A stretch of 64,000 nucleotides of DNA from contig CM043700.1 of NCBI GenBank assembly GCA_023935145.1, positions 63,568,620 to 63,632,619 of the forward strand, read 5' to 3'. The notes under the pieces were generated by a model. The model did not search any database. It worked only from the letters and a program-made list of their open reading frames with translations, and was not told the origin of the DNA. A program made the translations under genes and the position numbers. This document shows positions 12,380 to 23,217 of the stretch, piece by piece. Every line of letters begins with the position of its first letter. Positions within the stretch are counted from its first letter, which is position 1. This DNA comes from Bretschneidera sinensis. Its lineage: Eukaryota > Streptophyta > Magnoliopsida > Brassicales > Akaniaceae.

Positions 12380-13151
12380 AAGAAAAGATATTTTATTAAT
12401 CCAAAGGATTACAACTAACGACATTAAAGTACAAGGAAAATATGGCCCTAACGGCCTCGAAGTACAAAGGGAAAACTGGAACACCAAGCTTTTTAGGCAG
12501 TCCAGTACACGAGCTGTCCCAGCCCCTTTGCCTTCCTCGTAGCGCCGCCTTGAGACTGAAAACACTCACCTACTAGGAGCAGCCCCAGGCCTGGGGGACT
12601 GTGTCCCCCCGCTTCCAATAAGCTCAAAGAGCTCAAGGCCTGAAAAGCTCCTGGCACAAGAGAGCCTCCTCATCCGACACCGCTTGGAATAAGGGAGAGG
12701 GTCTTCCTCCCTCCTGGCCTCAAATGAACCAATGGTACTCCGGCCAGCCCCTCCCATCTTTTTGTTTGGTTCCAATAAGCTAGAGGCCCAAGGCGCCCAC
12801 CATCCAGAGACACAGCCTCGACTCCATACTCCGATCCTGCTTGGAATCTGGAAGAGGTCTGTGCCCCCACTCGGAATCTAAAAGAGGTCCTGATCTCCAC
12901 TTGAAGTCAGGAAGAGGTCCACATTTGTTGAACCACGATCCTCCTCCAGAATGACCTCATCTTCCTCTTTGGCTTCCATAAATCCCTCAAAAAACTGATG
13001 ACTCCCCTCTCTCTCCAAGATCATTACCTTCGGAATCTTCTAAGCTAATGACCTCTCTGTTAGAAGGTAAGGTCGTATCTCTCTCTCAATCTCTTCAGAA
13101 ACTGAACTCGTTTCTGCTTAAAACAAAAGGTATCAGAGACCCCTTTTTATA
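12380..13151 (-). other. possible second antisense transcription unit of the LTR element
   Basis: The minus strand shows TATAAAAAGGG at 13143-13151 and AATAAA at 12392-12397, bracketing a region with interrupted open frames (12900-12670 and 12775-12566). These contain tandem peptide-level repeats of the 'TSFRFRVGAQTSSRFQAG' kind. No known domain is recognised and several stops interrupt it. Confidence 0.35.
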
Positions 13152-13199
13152 AGAAGGAAAAACACGTTCAGCTAAGGGAATTAATGTGGATAACAGAAA

Positions 13200-13390
13200 A
13201 AAAGGGAACTTTATGGTTTTTGAAACTACTTTTCATTTCCCCAAGCAACCTTTCGCCTCTCGAGAGTAACAGTCCGACTCCCAAGGATAGCCATTCAAGC
13301 GCAAGTTTGACTTTATGGTTTTTGAGAAGACTTTTCGCTTCTCCAGACGACCTTTCGCCTCCCGAGCATCACGGTTCAGCTCTCACGACC
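13200..13390 (+). repeat. two-copy direct repeat (about 119-bp period) before the 3' LTR
   Basis: TTTATGGTTTTTGA followed by ACTTTTC and ACCTTTCGCCTC occurs near 13203 and near 13312, with substitutions. Confidence 0.6.
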
Positions 13391-13460
13391 GAGTTTTACT
13401 CCTTAGCTCCATTTAAAGCCTAGCCCACAAAGTACTTCCTTAAGCACATAAATGTACTCA

Positions 13461-13473
13461 AGGAAGTGGGGGG
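13461..13473 (+). promoter_or_regulatory. polypurine tract of the LTR element
   Basis: AGGAAGTGGGGGG lies four bases before the 3' LTR start at 13478. Purine tracts here prime plus-strand synthesis. Confidence 0.75.
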
Positions 13474-13477
13474 CCTG

Positions 13478-14182
13478 TGATATGGCCCAAAATACTCCGG
13501 TCCGAACAAGCTCCAGGCCCAACAAAATACTCCGGCCCGAACAAGCTCCAGGCCCAACAGAATACTCCAACTCTAGCCCAAACAAGCTCCGGACCCAACA
13601 GATAACCCCAACTCCAGCCAAAGTAAACTCTAGGCCCGACAGAATGCTCCGACCCAAATATATTCCAGGACCAGTGAACTCCCTGGCCTAATGATCGGCC
13701 CAGTAAGTGCTCCAGTCCAACATATTTCGGCCCAACAATTTTTCGGCTCAATGGAGGACAACCCAGCAAGCCTGCACCTAGGCCACCCTACAGCTACGCT
13801 ACGGCCACCCTACAGCCGTCGTTCCACGCCACCCTATGACCTGCAGCAGCCCTACAGCGCCCCCTACCTGGGCTTGTAATCATACGCTCCCCACTAGTAG
13901 ACGACTATAAATGAGCCAAGGTATGGATTTCACCGATTCATTCGCACACTTCTGCACTTACACTCCAATTGCTTAAAGCCCTCGATTCCTTTTGAGCCCT
14001 CAACTTCTCCTTTAAATCCTTGCTAACTTAAGCTTCGGAGCGCCCTCGGGGGTCTCCCCCTCCCCCTCCTTCCGAGGGCATTTAGTTCACCTCCGTTACC
14101 TGTGCAGGGCCCATGCCACATCAGCTCCCAGGCCGCGTCCTCACCTAAGCCACGTCAGCACCAATAATTAGCAGCATCAACA
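13478..14182 (+). repeat. 3' LTR, 705 bp
   Basis: It pairs with the 5' LTR with many substitutions and small indels, so the insertion is not recent. Its TATA box ACTATAAATGAG is conserved near 13904-13914. Confidence 0.85.
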
Positions 14183-14187
14183 GACAT

Positions 14188-14545
14188 GTTTTTTTGTTTT
14201 TTAGTTAAACTTAAAACAAAACCCACACAGCACCTTAAAGGAGAAAATAGAAAGAAACAGACTGGTAATGTATAAGACCACCGTCTCCATCTAGTGGTCT
14301 CAATCAATGCCGGCACTAAAACAAAGTTCTTTACTATCCCAACAAAAGCGGAATAAGAAAAAAATCCTGACAATTCAGAACTTGCATCTGCTAACAAAAG
14401 AGACATGGATACATGACCTTCCCCTGTTTTTAAGCTCCTCAATATCCTTAACATTTACCAAAACTTAGGGAAAATAGCACATTTATAAGAAATATAAAAC
14501 GATAGACGAAAAGATGACTATTTTACTCGCAAACAATACTTCATC
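14188..14545 (-). other. importin beta-1 3' flank and UTR
   Basis: About 360 bp separates the stop codon from the right edge of the LTR element. No other gene is seen, and the 3' UTR must end in or before this element. Confidence 0.5.
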
Positions 14546-17251
14546 TCATGAAACCATAACACGTCCAATCATCCCCTGGGTCCAACCTGCAGTCTCCTTG
14601 AGCTGTTCATCATCAGATTGAAGGCATTCAAAAAGAAATTCAGCACAGAACATGCAGTCTTTAAACAGTATCTTTGTATTTGGACCAAGAGCATCTGCAA
14701 GATCACCCATCACCGCTACTGCAGCTTTTGTCACACTCTCATCCCTGCCAAACATGGAAACATAACCATTAGAGAAGAAGAAACCAAATCCATTACCGGC
14801 AATGTTTCCAAGACTGAAGAAGCAAAGGTACCTTTGACTGTCTCTGAAGACCAGTTCGACAAACTGCAATAAATACTGAGCATACGGCAACATAACCTCA
14901 GGCCTCACACTCTTGAATCCCTGAAGAATACCAGAATAAGCCTCAAAGATGCTACGCCTGAGCTGATTCCCATAATCCACAAACTCCTCATCACTGGTGT
15001 CCATCCGGGCACAGACTTCAGCAGCTGCCTGCATGATTTGTAGTGCACCAGAGATGTACCTCTCAAAATGCTCTCCTATTGCAAGAGCAATGTCCCCAAA
15101 GCAAGAGAAAATGGGAGGCTTGACAGACCGGTGCAATTCATCACTCCGAAGATTCTTGATAAGAAGATCCATAATCCGGTCACAGTATGGTAAGACCTTG
15201 TCATCCAATGCACGGCAAATGTCACCAACCACCCCAACTGTGATAGCACAAACTTGGTATTCCTCAAAATTCTGCAATCCCATCTCCAGGTATCTAAAGA
15301 ATTCAGATATATATTTCCCAAACTCAGGTCCAGTCACATAAGCCAGCGCACCAATTGCAAGCATTGCTTCCTCATGCACTGTAGAGCTATGGCAAGCAAA
15401 CACCCTAAGGAACACAGTCATAATCTGATCTGCAGCCTGGAGTATTATGGGTTTCGTTTCATCTGTGCTGCTAAGTTTCTGGATAATAACCTGAAGAACA
15501 CCAAAGAGAGAAGCTTGAACGTCTCTTTGTTTCTCCCGATCCTCTGATGATACAATCTGAAGCTCTAAAGTCTGGCTTAACTTATTCATGATGACAGGGA
15601 GCAGCTGTGCTATGATGTTAGACGTTTCGGTAATATTCGAACACCTGACAATCTCATTCAAGGTTTCATATGCAGAAGACCTGAGCTTAGAGTCACTGCC
15701 ATCTGTTCGATCAGCAGTTGCAAGAAGACGACTAATCATCTCCGTAAGATATGGTGAAAGGAGAGAGGAGCTTGCAACTGCATCCTCATAGCCCTGTGCA
15801 AGGTTATATATAGCCCCACAAACCTTCTCAGCTACATTTGGAGCATCATTAAAGCTCTCCAACAACACAGCCACAACCCTCGGGAGGTTCTCAGGAGAAA
15901 TCACAGAAAAGCCACTAGTTGGACTGTGCAAGAACTCAAAAATACGGCTCAGAGTCCAAGCAGTTGTGTCCCTCACATGGTTGTTTTCATCCTTCATCGC
16001 ATTAAGCAGAAACTCCAAGCCTGCATGTACCATCGGGGAGAGCTTATCAATAGTTGGACCTTCAAGGATTGATCCAAATGCAAAAGTGGCTGCCTCACGG
16101 CTTCGCCAATCTGGCTTTGATATGTTGGCCTCCACGAAAAGCATTACAAGGGGAACTATAGCATCCCCAACGATTCTGGCAACAAGACCAAGGCACGTCC
16201 CACCAGCCATGGATATATTCCAGATGCTATCGTCCTGATCCTGATCCTCTTCCTGCTTCAGCAAAGTTTCTAGCAACATAGGAACCAGAGATGAAAGGGC
16301 CTTCTCTACGAAGCGCGAATGTATATTTCCAGAATCCCCACTCTCAGGACTCGCAAGTTCTTGAAGCTCTATCTCCTCATCACAAATGGAGCTCCAGAAC
16401 TCAATTGCCTGAAGGGAAACAGTCTCTTCATCTCCTTTTACTGCATTTGATGTAAGTTCAAAGAGCGTTTGCATGTAAGGTTCAAGCACCTCATAGTATA
16501 TTGATGCTATTGAAACAAGACACTCAAAAGCACCCTGCCTAATTTCAGGCTCTTTGGATGTGGCCGTCTCACAGACTACCTTCATTATGTAATTCCTCTC
16601 CATCTCATTATCAAAGTTTGACTGTGCAAAATCCAAGGCATTATATAAAGCCCTAGTTGCTGCAAGACGGACTTCCACACTGTGTTCGGCAAGGTTCATG
16701 CCTTGGACAACAGCAGTGAGCACAGAATTCACTTCATCTTGCACGAGATCCTGATGAGATATTTCCTCACACACATATCCAAGTGTTTCCAAGGTAGCCT
16801 GTTTCACCGCAGCAGGGCTATCTTGTTGGGTCATACTGTTAAGCAGTGACCCAATTAATTCAGGCCACTGCTTCTTGGGAATCTCTATAGAAGCAATTTT
16901 CGCAATCACCTGGGCCGATGTGTGCCTTGCCTTAAGCACAGATGAACCAAGAGTCCTCAAGAGTAAGTCTTTTATCTGGGATTTGATAGAAATGTCAATT
17001 GTGATCCACTGATTAACAAGATTATCCTTTCTGACAACATCTTTAGCATCTAAAGAATTTTTAAGCACAATACCAGCCAATCTACGGGATTCAGCTGGTT
17101 TCTCATTGTTTGCAAGCTCAAGTGACAAAGACAGAAGAAACTGAGGCAGGTTCTGCTCTTGAAATTGCCTAAGATTAGCCTCTGCATCAGTTCGGACTCT
17201 CGCATCTGCTGACTGAGCAGCCAACAGGAACTGAGTGATCTCCATTGCCAT
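14546..17251 (-). CDS. KPNB1: importin subunit beta-1 (karyopherin beta, nuclear import receptor)
   Basis: Importin beta carries cargo, usually through importin alpha, across the nuclear pore and releases it on binding RanGTP. The continuous frame is 901 residues and opens with the importin-beta N-terminal (IBN_N) domain (MEITQFLLAAQSADARVRTD), followed by HEAT repeats over the whole length. The acidic DQDQDDSIWN loop near residues 340-350 and the C-terminal GWTQGMIGRVM are typical of plant importin beta-1 (about 870 residues). Residues 808-836 do not fit the family and correspond to an 87-nt GT-AG intron (14745-14831); spliced, the protein is 872 residues. The start at 17251 follows a 5'-UTR splice acceptor nine bases upstream. 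The gene looks intact. Confidence 0.95.
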   Translation of the reverse strand: MAMEITQFLLAAQSADARVRTDAEANLRQFQEQNLPQFLLSLSLELANNEKPAESRRLAGIVLKNSLDAKDVVRKDNLVNQWITIDISIKSQIKDLLLRTLGSSVLKARHTSAQVIAKIASIEIPKKQWPELIGSLLNSMTQQDSPAAVKQATLETLGYVCEEISHQDLVQDEVNSVLTAVVQGMNLAEHSVEVRLAATRALYNALDFAQSNFDNEMERNYIMKVVCETATSKEPEIRQGAFECLVSIASIYYEVLEPYMQTLFELTSNAVKGDEETVSLQAIEFWSSICDEEIELQELASPESGDSGNIHSRFVEKALSSLVPMLLETLLKQEEDQDQDDSIWNISMAGGTCLGLVARIVGDAIVPLVMLFVEANISKPDWRSREAATFAFGSILEGPTIDKLSPMVHAGLEFLLNAMKDENNHVRDTTAWTLSRIFEFLHSPTSGFSVISPENLPRVVAVLLESFNDAPNVAEKVCGAIYNLAQGYEDAVASSSLLSPYLTEMISRLLATADRTDGSDSKLRSSAYETLNEIVRCSNITETSNIIAQLLPVIMNKLSQTLELQIVSSEDREKQRDVQASLFGVLQVIIQKLSSTDETKPIILQAADQIMTVFLRVFACHSSTVHEEAMLAIGALAYVTGPEFGKYISEFFRYLEMGLQNFEEYQVCAITVGVVGDICRALDDKVLPYCDRIMDLLIKNLRSDELHRSVKPPIFSCFGDIALAIGEHFERYISGALQIMQAAAEVCARMDTSDEEFVDYGNQLRRSIFEAYSGILQGFKSVRPEVMLPYAQYLLQFVELVFRDSQRYLCFFSLGNIAGNGFGFFFSNGYVSMFGRDESVTKAAVAVMGDLADALGPNTKILFKDCMFCAEFLFECLQSDDEQLKETAGWTQGMIGRVMVS
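14745..14831 (-). other. 87-nt in-frame intron near the 3' end of importin beta-1
   Basis: On the minus strand the donor is CAAAG|GTACCT and the acceptor TTTGGCAG|GGATG. Removal joins D-S-Q-R to D-E-S-V, the expected importin sequence. The intron has no stop and a length divisible by three, so a retained transcript would encode 29 extra residues rich in Phe and Gly. Confidence 0.85.
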
Positions 17252-17260
17252 TTTTCCACA

Positions 17261-18372
17261 CTACAACAAAGAATATCAAAAAATAAATTAGGAATAGTGA
17301 ATATAATAAGAAGCAATATATAAAGACTGAAACAGTAATCCAACTATATCTTTGAACAAAAGAACATTCAGAGAAAAAGCAGATTATGAACGGTACCAAA
17401 ATCCAAAGATCATCTAACAGAGATCCAAAATTATACTCCATAAAACTCTAAACAAAATACAAGCATACTCAACTACCTCCTATCTGAAATGATAGAGCTT
17501 GTATCTATCAAAACAAAAAAAGTCGCTCAACACAGCAGATCAAAGACACAGGATACATTAAAAAGGCGAATCCATCAACAAGTAAATTTTATTAAAAGAA
17601 ATTTCTGAGAAATTAATCCTAGGAGAGCAAGATTATAATAGGCCTCGAAATTGGAAACGGTAGACAAATAATGTGAGCTGAAATGCCACAAGCTTCACAC
17701 TGATTGTGAGGACCTTCAAGCTTCAAAAGCACAAGCAGCAATGTATTCAAAGAGTGAGAAGTTCACTCAATGTTCTTTTTCAACAATCTATTGCTATTGA
17801 AGACATAAAGTGAAGTAATAGGCACATTCTTACTTCATTTCGTTTTCTGTACCACAAAGAAAATAAAAATTCTAGGTGGTGTTTCATGTCTTTTTTTTTC
17901 CAGACCATCTCAACCCAATGTGAACAACTGTATTAGGCTCAAACGAAATTACAGTTCAGTGGCTTCAGGCTTTACAAAAATAAAACACCTGATATTCAAC
18001 ATGGTTGGCTCAATCACAAATTTCAGGCAATTTATGAAGACAATCACACTTCACTTCAACTATTAGATTCTCAATTGACTAAAAATAGGCAAACCAAAGA
18101 CAAAGCTTAAACCCTTAAAGCTCCTAAAGAGCAATCAGTAGAGAAGCAACCAAGGGTTATTAAAAAATTATAAGCATAACCGAGATATGTATAGTTAAAC
18201 ATAGGAAAATGTAACACGAAACACGAATCGTCATTAATCCCACATATTACTGAACAACACTAAATGCAAAACGCTAACACACTGTAATAATAATAAAACG
18301 AGCAATAACCTTAGATCTGGTCAAATAATAGCAATCAAAAACCCTAGATAGAGGTTAGAAGTAGAGAAATAC
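17261..18372 (-). other. 5'-UTR intron of importin beta-1 (1.1 kb)
   Basis: A donor GATTTCAG|GTATTTCTC at 18372 and an acceptor TTGTTGTAG|TGTGG at 17261 bracket a T-rich stretch (minus strand) directly before the start codon. Plant housekeeping genes often have such leader introns. Only splice signals support it. Confidence 0.6.
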
Positions 18373-18460
18373 CTGAAATCTATACCGGATGAACTAGAGA
18401 GATTCAAAAACCGCACGGAACACAAAGCTAGTGTTTCTGTCTCTCTAAAACTCCCCGTCT

Positions 18461-18470
18461 CTATATAATA
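18461..18470 (-). promoter_or_regulatory. core promoter (TATA box) of importin beta-1
   Basis: The minus strand reads AATATTATATAGAGACGG, followed about 30-90 bp later by a CT-rich first exon. Upstream (18690-18850) are an AAACCCTA telo-box-like motif and several TGGGCT/AGCCCA site-II-like motifs, a combination common in growth-related plant genes. Confidence 0.55.
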
Positions 18471-18899
18471 TTCTTGTTGCTGTTGCTCGAGCGAAGCAAA
18501 GCGAAAATAAAAGAGGTTTTCAGCGATTTGTATTACTGAGTACTTGAATCAAACCAGTATTTTGTGGTATATATAATCTATATATTTCGAATGCTAGGAA
18601 GAAGCGCGGGAGGAAGGGACTCGATGTGAAAAACCAACGGGCAAGGGGTTTTATGGCTGCCCGTGACTGCCCGAAATCACAGCCCCAAAAACCCTAGATT
18701 TTTGAAATCTCGCTAGTGTGAATTGTTGGCACGTGACGTTAGTGAAATTTAAAAAATTTAAATCGTTTCTTTGTTTGGCTTTGTCTGGGCTAGTGGGCTT
18801 CAGAATTGTCCAAGCCCTTTTGGGTTTGGACTTGTAAGTCCACCTGTCAAAATCCACTTTGATCAATATCTTCTTCTTCTCTTATTTAAGTCATTATCC

Positions 18900-19660
18900 A
18901 CCAGGAAAATTTTGTACTTTTATCTGTCATCTCATTTGCAAAAATCCAAGGTTTTATGGAAATGAATAATGCATTCTTGCAATTGTGATCTGGCTTCTGC
19001 TTATTTAAGCAATAATATCATTTGAACATGAACTCAAAAAAATAATTGAAACAATTATGGGAATGCTTGTTAAGTCATTAATCATGCTTTAATGCATAGA
19101 TAAGCGAGCCATTGCAATTTAAACATTTACTTTTTGTTTTTGTTTTTAATTTAAACATTTACATCTATGGATAAAATTGGATTTCAAAGTACTATAAAAA
19201 TTTATAAGAGAAATTTTTTTAAAAAAAATACTAAATTTATTAAAATAAAGCATATGAACATTTTGAATGATTTGAATTTGGACACATTAATATTGTGAAA
19301 TTTTCCAAAATATGATTCATTTGTAAGGAATATAAATCCAGCCATCACAGTGGTTTATGGCATGCTCCATCCAGTGTATAAAATAACAAGATTTCCAATA
19401 CAAATCTAAAGGCATCATTTGCTTCTTCAATTATTTTTTTTCTTAAATTAAAACGTTTGGAAATAGAAAGTGACATCCCTATCAATGTTGTATGAGTAAA
19501 CTTGTTCGTCTACCCATGCATCTAACTTAACACACCCATCTTCAGAGTTTGGTTCTTCATCTAAGTTAGGTAATACCACTTGTGCTCCTTGTGATTTTTT
19601 AAGAAGTAAAAATTCTCAAAAAGATCTAAGGAATACACTTCTCTGACTTTTTTTGCATAC
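18900..19660. other. AT-rich intergenic stretch, no gene seen
   Basis: Only short frames without recognisable domains. Nothing else can be supported. Confidence 0.5.
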
Positions 19661-19678
19661 CATTAAGAGATCGATATA

Positions 19679-20223
19679 TCAAAAGGCGAACCTAATAGGG
19701 CAAAATCTGGGTAGGTGCGATCTGGTAGTAATCAAGCACCTTCTTAACAAAGAGGTGGAGTGGAAGCCCAGCTCAACTTTGAGCATATCTAAGTCTAGAC
19801 ATAGCTCGCTAAGAGGCTTCTCTGAAAGGGTGTTGAAGGCTTTTTCTCCAAGCCTAACAGCTTGCAACATAAATTCAGGAGGAATAGCATAGATCTTTCC
19901 AATGGTGGGTAAGACCCCCTCTTTCATTTGACTTGGCTAATTCTTGACCAAAAACCTTATTTCCTGAGCGTTCGCAATCATTTCCCTCCTTACTGCTCTT
20001 ATTTTAAGCTCGACCGCTACAGCGAGATTAGAAAATTGAGCAGACTCATTCTTCAATAGACAACCAATGGCATTGTGCCGTACTATTGGCAGCACGACCG
20101 AAGAGTGCTTCTCAGTCGAGTTGGCAACAACTGAGCTATTATCATTATCAAGGGAACTACCACTCTTCGAACTAATGGTCCTACTATCTCGGGCCTACTA
20201 CCACTAGTAGAAGAATAAGGCAT
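19679..20223 (-). pseudogene. second Transposase_28-like antisense ORF relic
   Basis: The minus-strand frame 19927-19679 contains IPPEFMLQAV, SELCLDLDMLKVELGF and, after a one-base frame change, LHLFVKK and PTQILP. These line up with IPLEF, YELCIYEHQLKVGLRLPLHPF and SQPVPNS of the better preserved copy at 9620-10564. An upstream ATG at 20223 starts a Ser/Gly-rich N-terminus like that copy. The relic has several frame breaks. Confidence 0.55.
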
Positions 20224-20754
20224 TGTTGAAAAATTAATAAGGGCATAATTGAGTATGAGCTTCCCAAAAAATAAAAGTTAAGCGAGAAAAGGCCAGACTC
20301 GGGAGGATAATGTCAAATTGCTCCAAAAAATATGGAGAGATTAGAGAAGTGTGAGGACCTTTCAATTCTCAAAACACTCAAAACACTTCTCCTCGTAAAG
20401 AAAAATAGCGACCCATATCATCTTAGGATTAGGGGCTTAGATGACGTCTCTTCCTTTTCCAAACCATGAAGTGGCATGTCACATAAAGAGGATTCTAGAA
20501 GCCACCTCAAGAAACTAAAATGTTTAGGAAGGACCACACTCAAAACCTTAAATCGTCTTTTAGAAAAACCTAGAAGAGTAACCAAGGTTTACGTCAGCAA
20601 CGAACATCATGGGAAAAAACCTAAATCCTTTGACATATAGTGAAACTTGTCCAAGTACAAAGCTAGGCAACCACGCTTCAAAGAGAAGTCCACAAAAACT
20701 GAGATAGTAAAATGCTTATCTCCTTCACATTGGTAGCATTTTCAGTGAAATACC

Positions 20755-21030
20755 AAAGTGAAGGAGTCAAGTTGTTAATGACCTCGAACAAGTTTCCTCT
20801 CAAAGTTTGAGGTGAAGGTGTTGTAGTTATTTGTGATCCCGGACGAGTTTCTACTCAAATTCCAAGGTGAAGGCGTCGAGTTGTTCGTGACGTCAGACGA
20901 GTTTCCACTAAAGTCTGAGGTGAAGGCATCGATTTGTTCGTGTTCTCATACAAGTTTCCAGTCAAAGTCTAATGTGAAGGTGTCAAGTTGTTTGTGAGCT
21001 CGGAATAATTTCCTTTCAAAGCTGAGGTGA
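20755..21030 (+). repeat. 54-bp minisatellite, about 5 copies
   Basis: GTGAAGG recurs at about 20759, 20812, 20867, 20920, 20974 and 21027. Units carry a diverged TTGTTNGTGANNTCGGACGAGTTTC core. It lies on the same side of the antisense ORF relic as the 99-bp array in the first element. Confidence 0.75.
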
Positions 21031-21209
21031 AGTCACCAAGTAGTTTCTCTACTCGGTCAAATTTAAACCAAGAGGTAAAGCACAAGGCACCAAGTAGTTT
21101 CACTACTCGAGTGGATTCTCACTTAGAAAACGAGTAGAGCAAGCTTAGTTGAACTAAGCGATGATCTGAACTAGTTTTTTAGCCAAAATATGTCTAAAAA
21201 ATAGGTATA

Positions 21210-21680
21210 TGGTGTATAAAAAAACTCACCGTCCACTGGAAGAATAACATGTGGCGACCCTTATGAGCAAAAGGATAATTTTGTTCCTCAAATACATTAA
21301 CCAAACGTAAAACAACACGTGGAGATTAGGGAAGAGCAAACTGTTAATTCCTACACAAGGGTAAAAGGTATTTTCATTCTTGAAATCCTAATCAGTATAA
21401 GAATTCAAATTCCGCCCAAGTAGGAAAGTAAAGATTAGGAAAGTAACAGTTTCCTAATCGAAACCTAATATTCAATTATATAAATGGGGCTCCAAACCTA
21501 ACATATGTATCTTATAACTCTTTAACTCTCCCAAATTCTTTATATTTCTCTCTTGGAATACTAAATTGGGTGTGTTTTTCCTAAAGAACCAAACATCATA
21601 CGGCTATCTAGTTTACATGTACGAGTGTGCAAGTGTACGTGTGATCATTTGTTGGATTTTCGGCGTCAACTTATAACATT
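21210..21680 (+). repeat. possible LTR of the relic element
   Basis: A promoter-like order is visible: AATTATATAAATGGGGC (TATA box about 21474-21482), then a CT-rich leader-like stretch, then an end near GGCGTCAACTTATAACA. No partner LTR was found, so the boundaries are approximate. Confidence 0.35.
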
Positions 21681-22629
21681 TCCAATGTTACTGATGAAAA
21701 GATTAAAAAAAAAAAAAACCTAACACAATGGATTTGAAACATCCTAAAATGGATGTTCCTCACATATAAAAGTTAAATTAAAGCATAGAAATAATTAAAT
21801 TTTATAACAAGAATAAAATAAATAAATAAACAGAATTATATTACCTATAATGCGAAGAGGATGGGCTGAGGTATGGATGAATCACTCTCTATAGAAAATG
21901 TCACACCACCATAGGTGTAAACTCTATCGGTGCAACGATTCTCATGGTCATGTTGAGCTCAAGGATGCAAGAGTCCAATATAATCTATTTGTTGTAACTC
22001 AAGGGTACGTGCATTGCATCGTTGAGCCACAATTCCACCATGCCACCTTTCTCCGCCCGAAATAATAATCAAATAATATAATATAGAAGAGGAAGTAAAA
22101 TGAGGAGTAAGAATGATGGATAATATTCTACTTCAAAGGAAATAATAGTTATGATTATAGGACTCTATTATAGTAACCTCCAAAATATCACTTATTAAGG
22201 TAATAAACCTTAAAATTAAGGGAAAATTACTTTTTTCCCTTCTTAGTTTGGTGAAATGTAATGATGAGGACTCGTAGTTTCAAAACTTACAGATACAACC
22301 CGTAAATGCCCTTTCATTGTTTTGTAACCCATTGCATTTAAGATTTTTGCAAGATATCTTTATCTTTATCTTCATCTTCATCTCTCATTCTCCGTAAGTT
22401 CTAATTTCCTTCTTTGGTTTCTTCATGTCGCACAATTATTCACAAAGATGTCCCAGGCCTAGAAAGCGATGGTGCTACACTTTTTGATCTCAAATTACTT
22501 CGACTTCATATTTAATATGAGTTTGGAATAGAGATTCATAGGAAAATTTAAATCTCATGTATATACAAGTTATAGGGAAGCTAAAAAAAATAAAATAACT
22601 TTTGAAATCTCCTCTAAAACTGTTGTAAA

Positions 22630-23217
22630 TGGGTTAAATATAAATATCTTAGCACAAATTATTAATTATAATTAATAAATAAACATTCCAATGAAAATAA
22701 AAATTGAAAGAGCAAGAACGATTATATAACAAAATCGTGCTAGGCACTGCCCTTAAAGGGTGATTTCCACCCCCACGGAGTGAATCACTCGGTGCAACAG
22801 GTTCTTGATGGCCAACCTTCTAGGATTAGATTGTGGCGTCCTCGAATGTGTGCACTCACAGTTGACGACCTTAAGAGTAGCTTCAATTTCGTTCCATTGA
22901 ATGAGAATGCAAAAACAAATTGTTGAAATTTTTTCTTGAGAAATAGCTAGAGGTACTAGTAAGGTAGATAGTGGTTTTTCTCTTGTTAAATGTGTTTTGG
23001 TTTGGTCAAAAAGTCTCTTATTAATAGGGAGCGTTTCAATGATCATAAACAACTGGTTTATAATCCCAAGGTAGTGGAGAACTTGTTTACAATCAAGATA
23101 GTAAAAAATAATTGATTTTTAATTTAAATATAGTTAAGGAAAACTTTATCTCAAAGGGTAAAGAAAGGTCAAAGTTTGAAACAACCTTAAGAATCAAATA
23201 TACAATAATCTTCCACA
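22630..23217 (-). repeat. 3' LTR of the copia element (588 bp)
   Basis: It pairs with 28316-28907 at moderate identity. Any ORF inside it (for example 22753-23052) is LTR sequence. Confidence 0.8.

Larger units (their letters stand above)
7483..14182 (+). mobile_element. non-autonomous LTR retrotransposon (gypsy-type PBS) with antisense gene and minisatellite, no gag-pol
   Basis: Two LTRs (7483-8214 and 13478-14182) bound a 5.3-kb interior. Both begin TGATATGGCCCAAAATACTC and end CATCAACA. Just inside the left LTR, after GAC, is TGGCGCCGTCCGTGGGAA (8218 onward), a PBS type common in plant Ty3/gypsy elements. Before the right LTR is a polypurine tract (AGGAAGTGGGGGG, 13461-13473). Target duplications are near-identical: GTCAT at 7478-7482 and GACAT at 14183-14187. 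No protease, reverse transcriptase, RNase H or integrase is present. A short plus-strand frame starting MPPRNN (8292-8504) may be a gag remnant. The order antisense ORF, tandem repeats, 3' LTR resembles that reported for Tat/Ogre-lineage elements; assignment to that lineage is inference. Confidence 0.85.

Noticed and set aside
14618..16238. Plus-strand frames opposite the importin gene
   Set aside because: Shadow frames of a well-conserved coding sequence on the other strand.
20755..21150. Possible CRISPR-like array of short repeats
   Set aside because: Units are contiguous tandem copies with no unique spacers, and the host is a plant.
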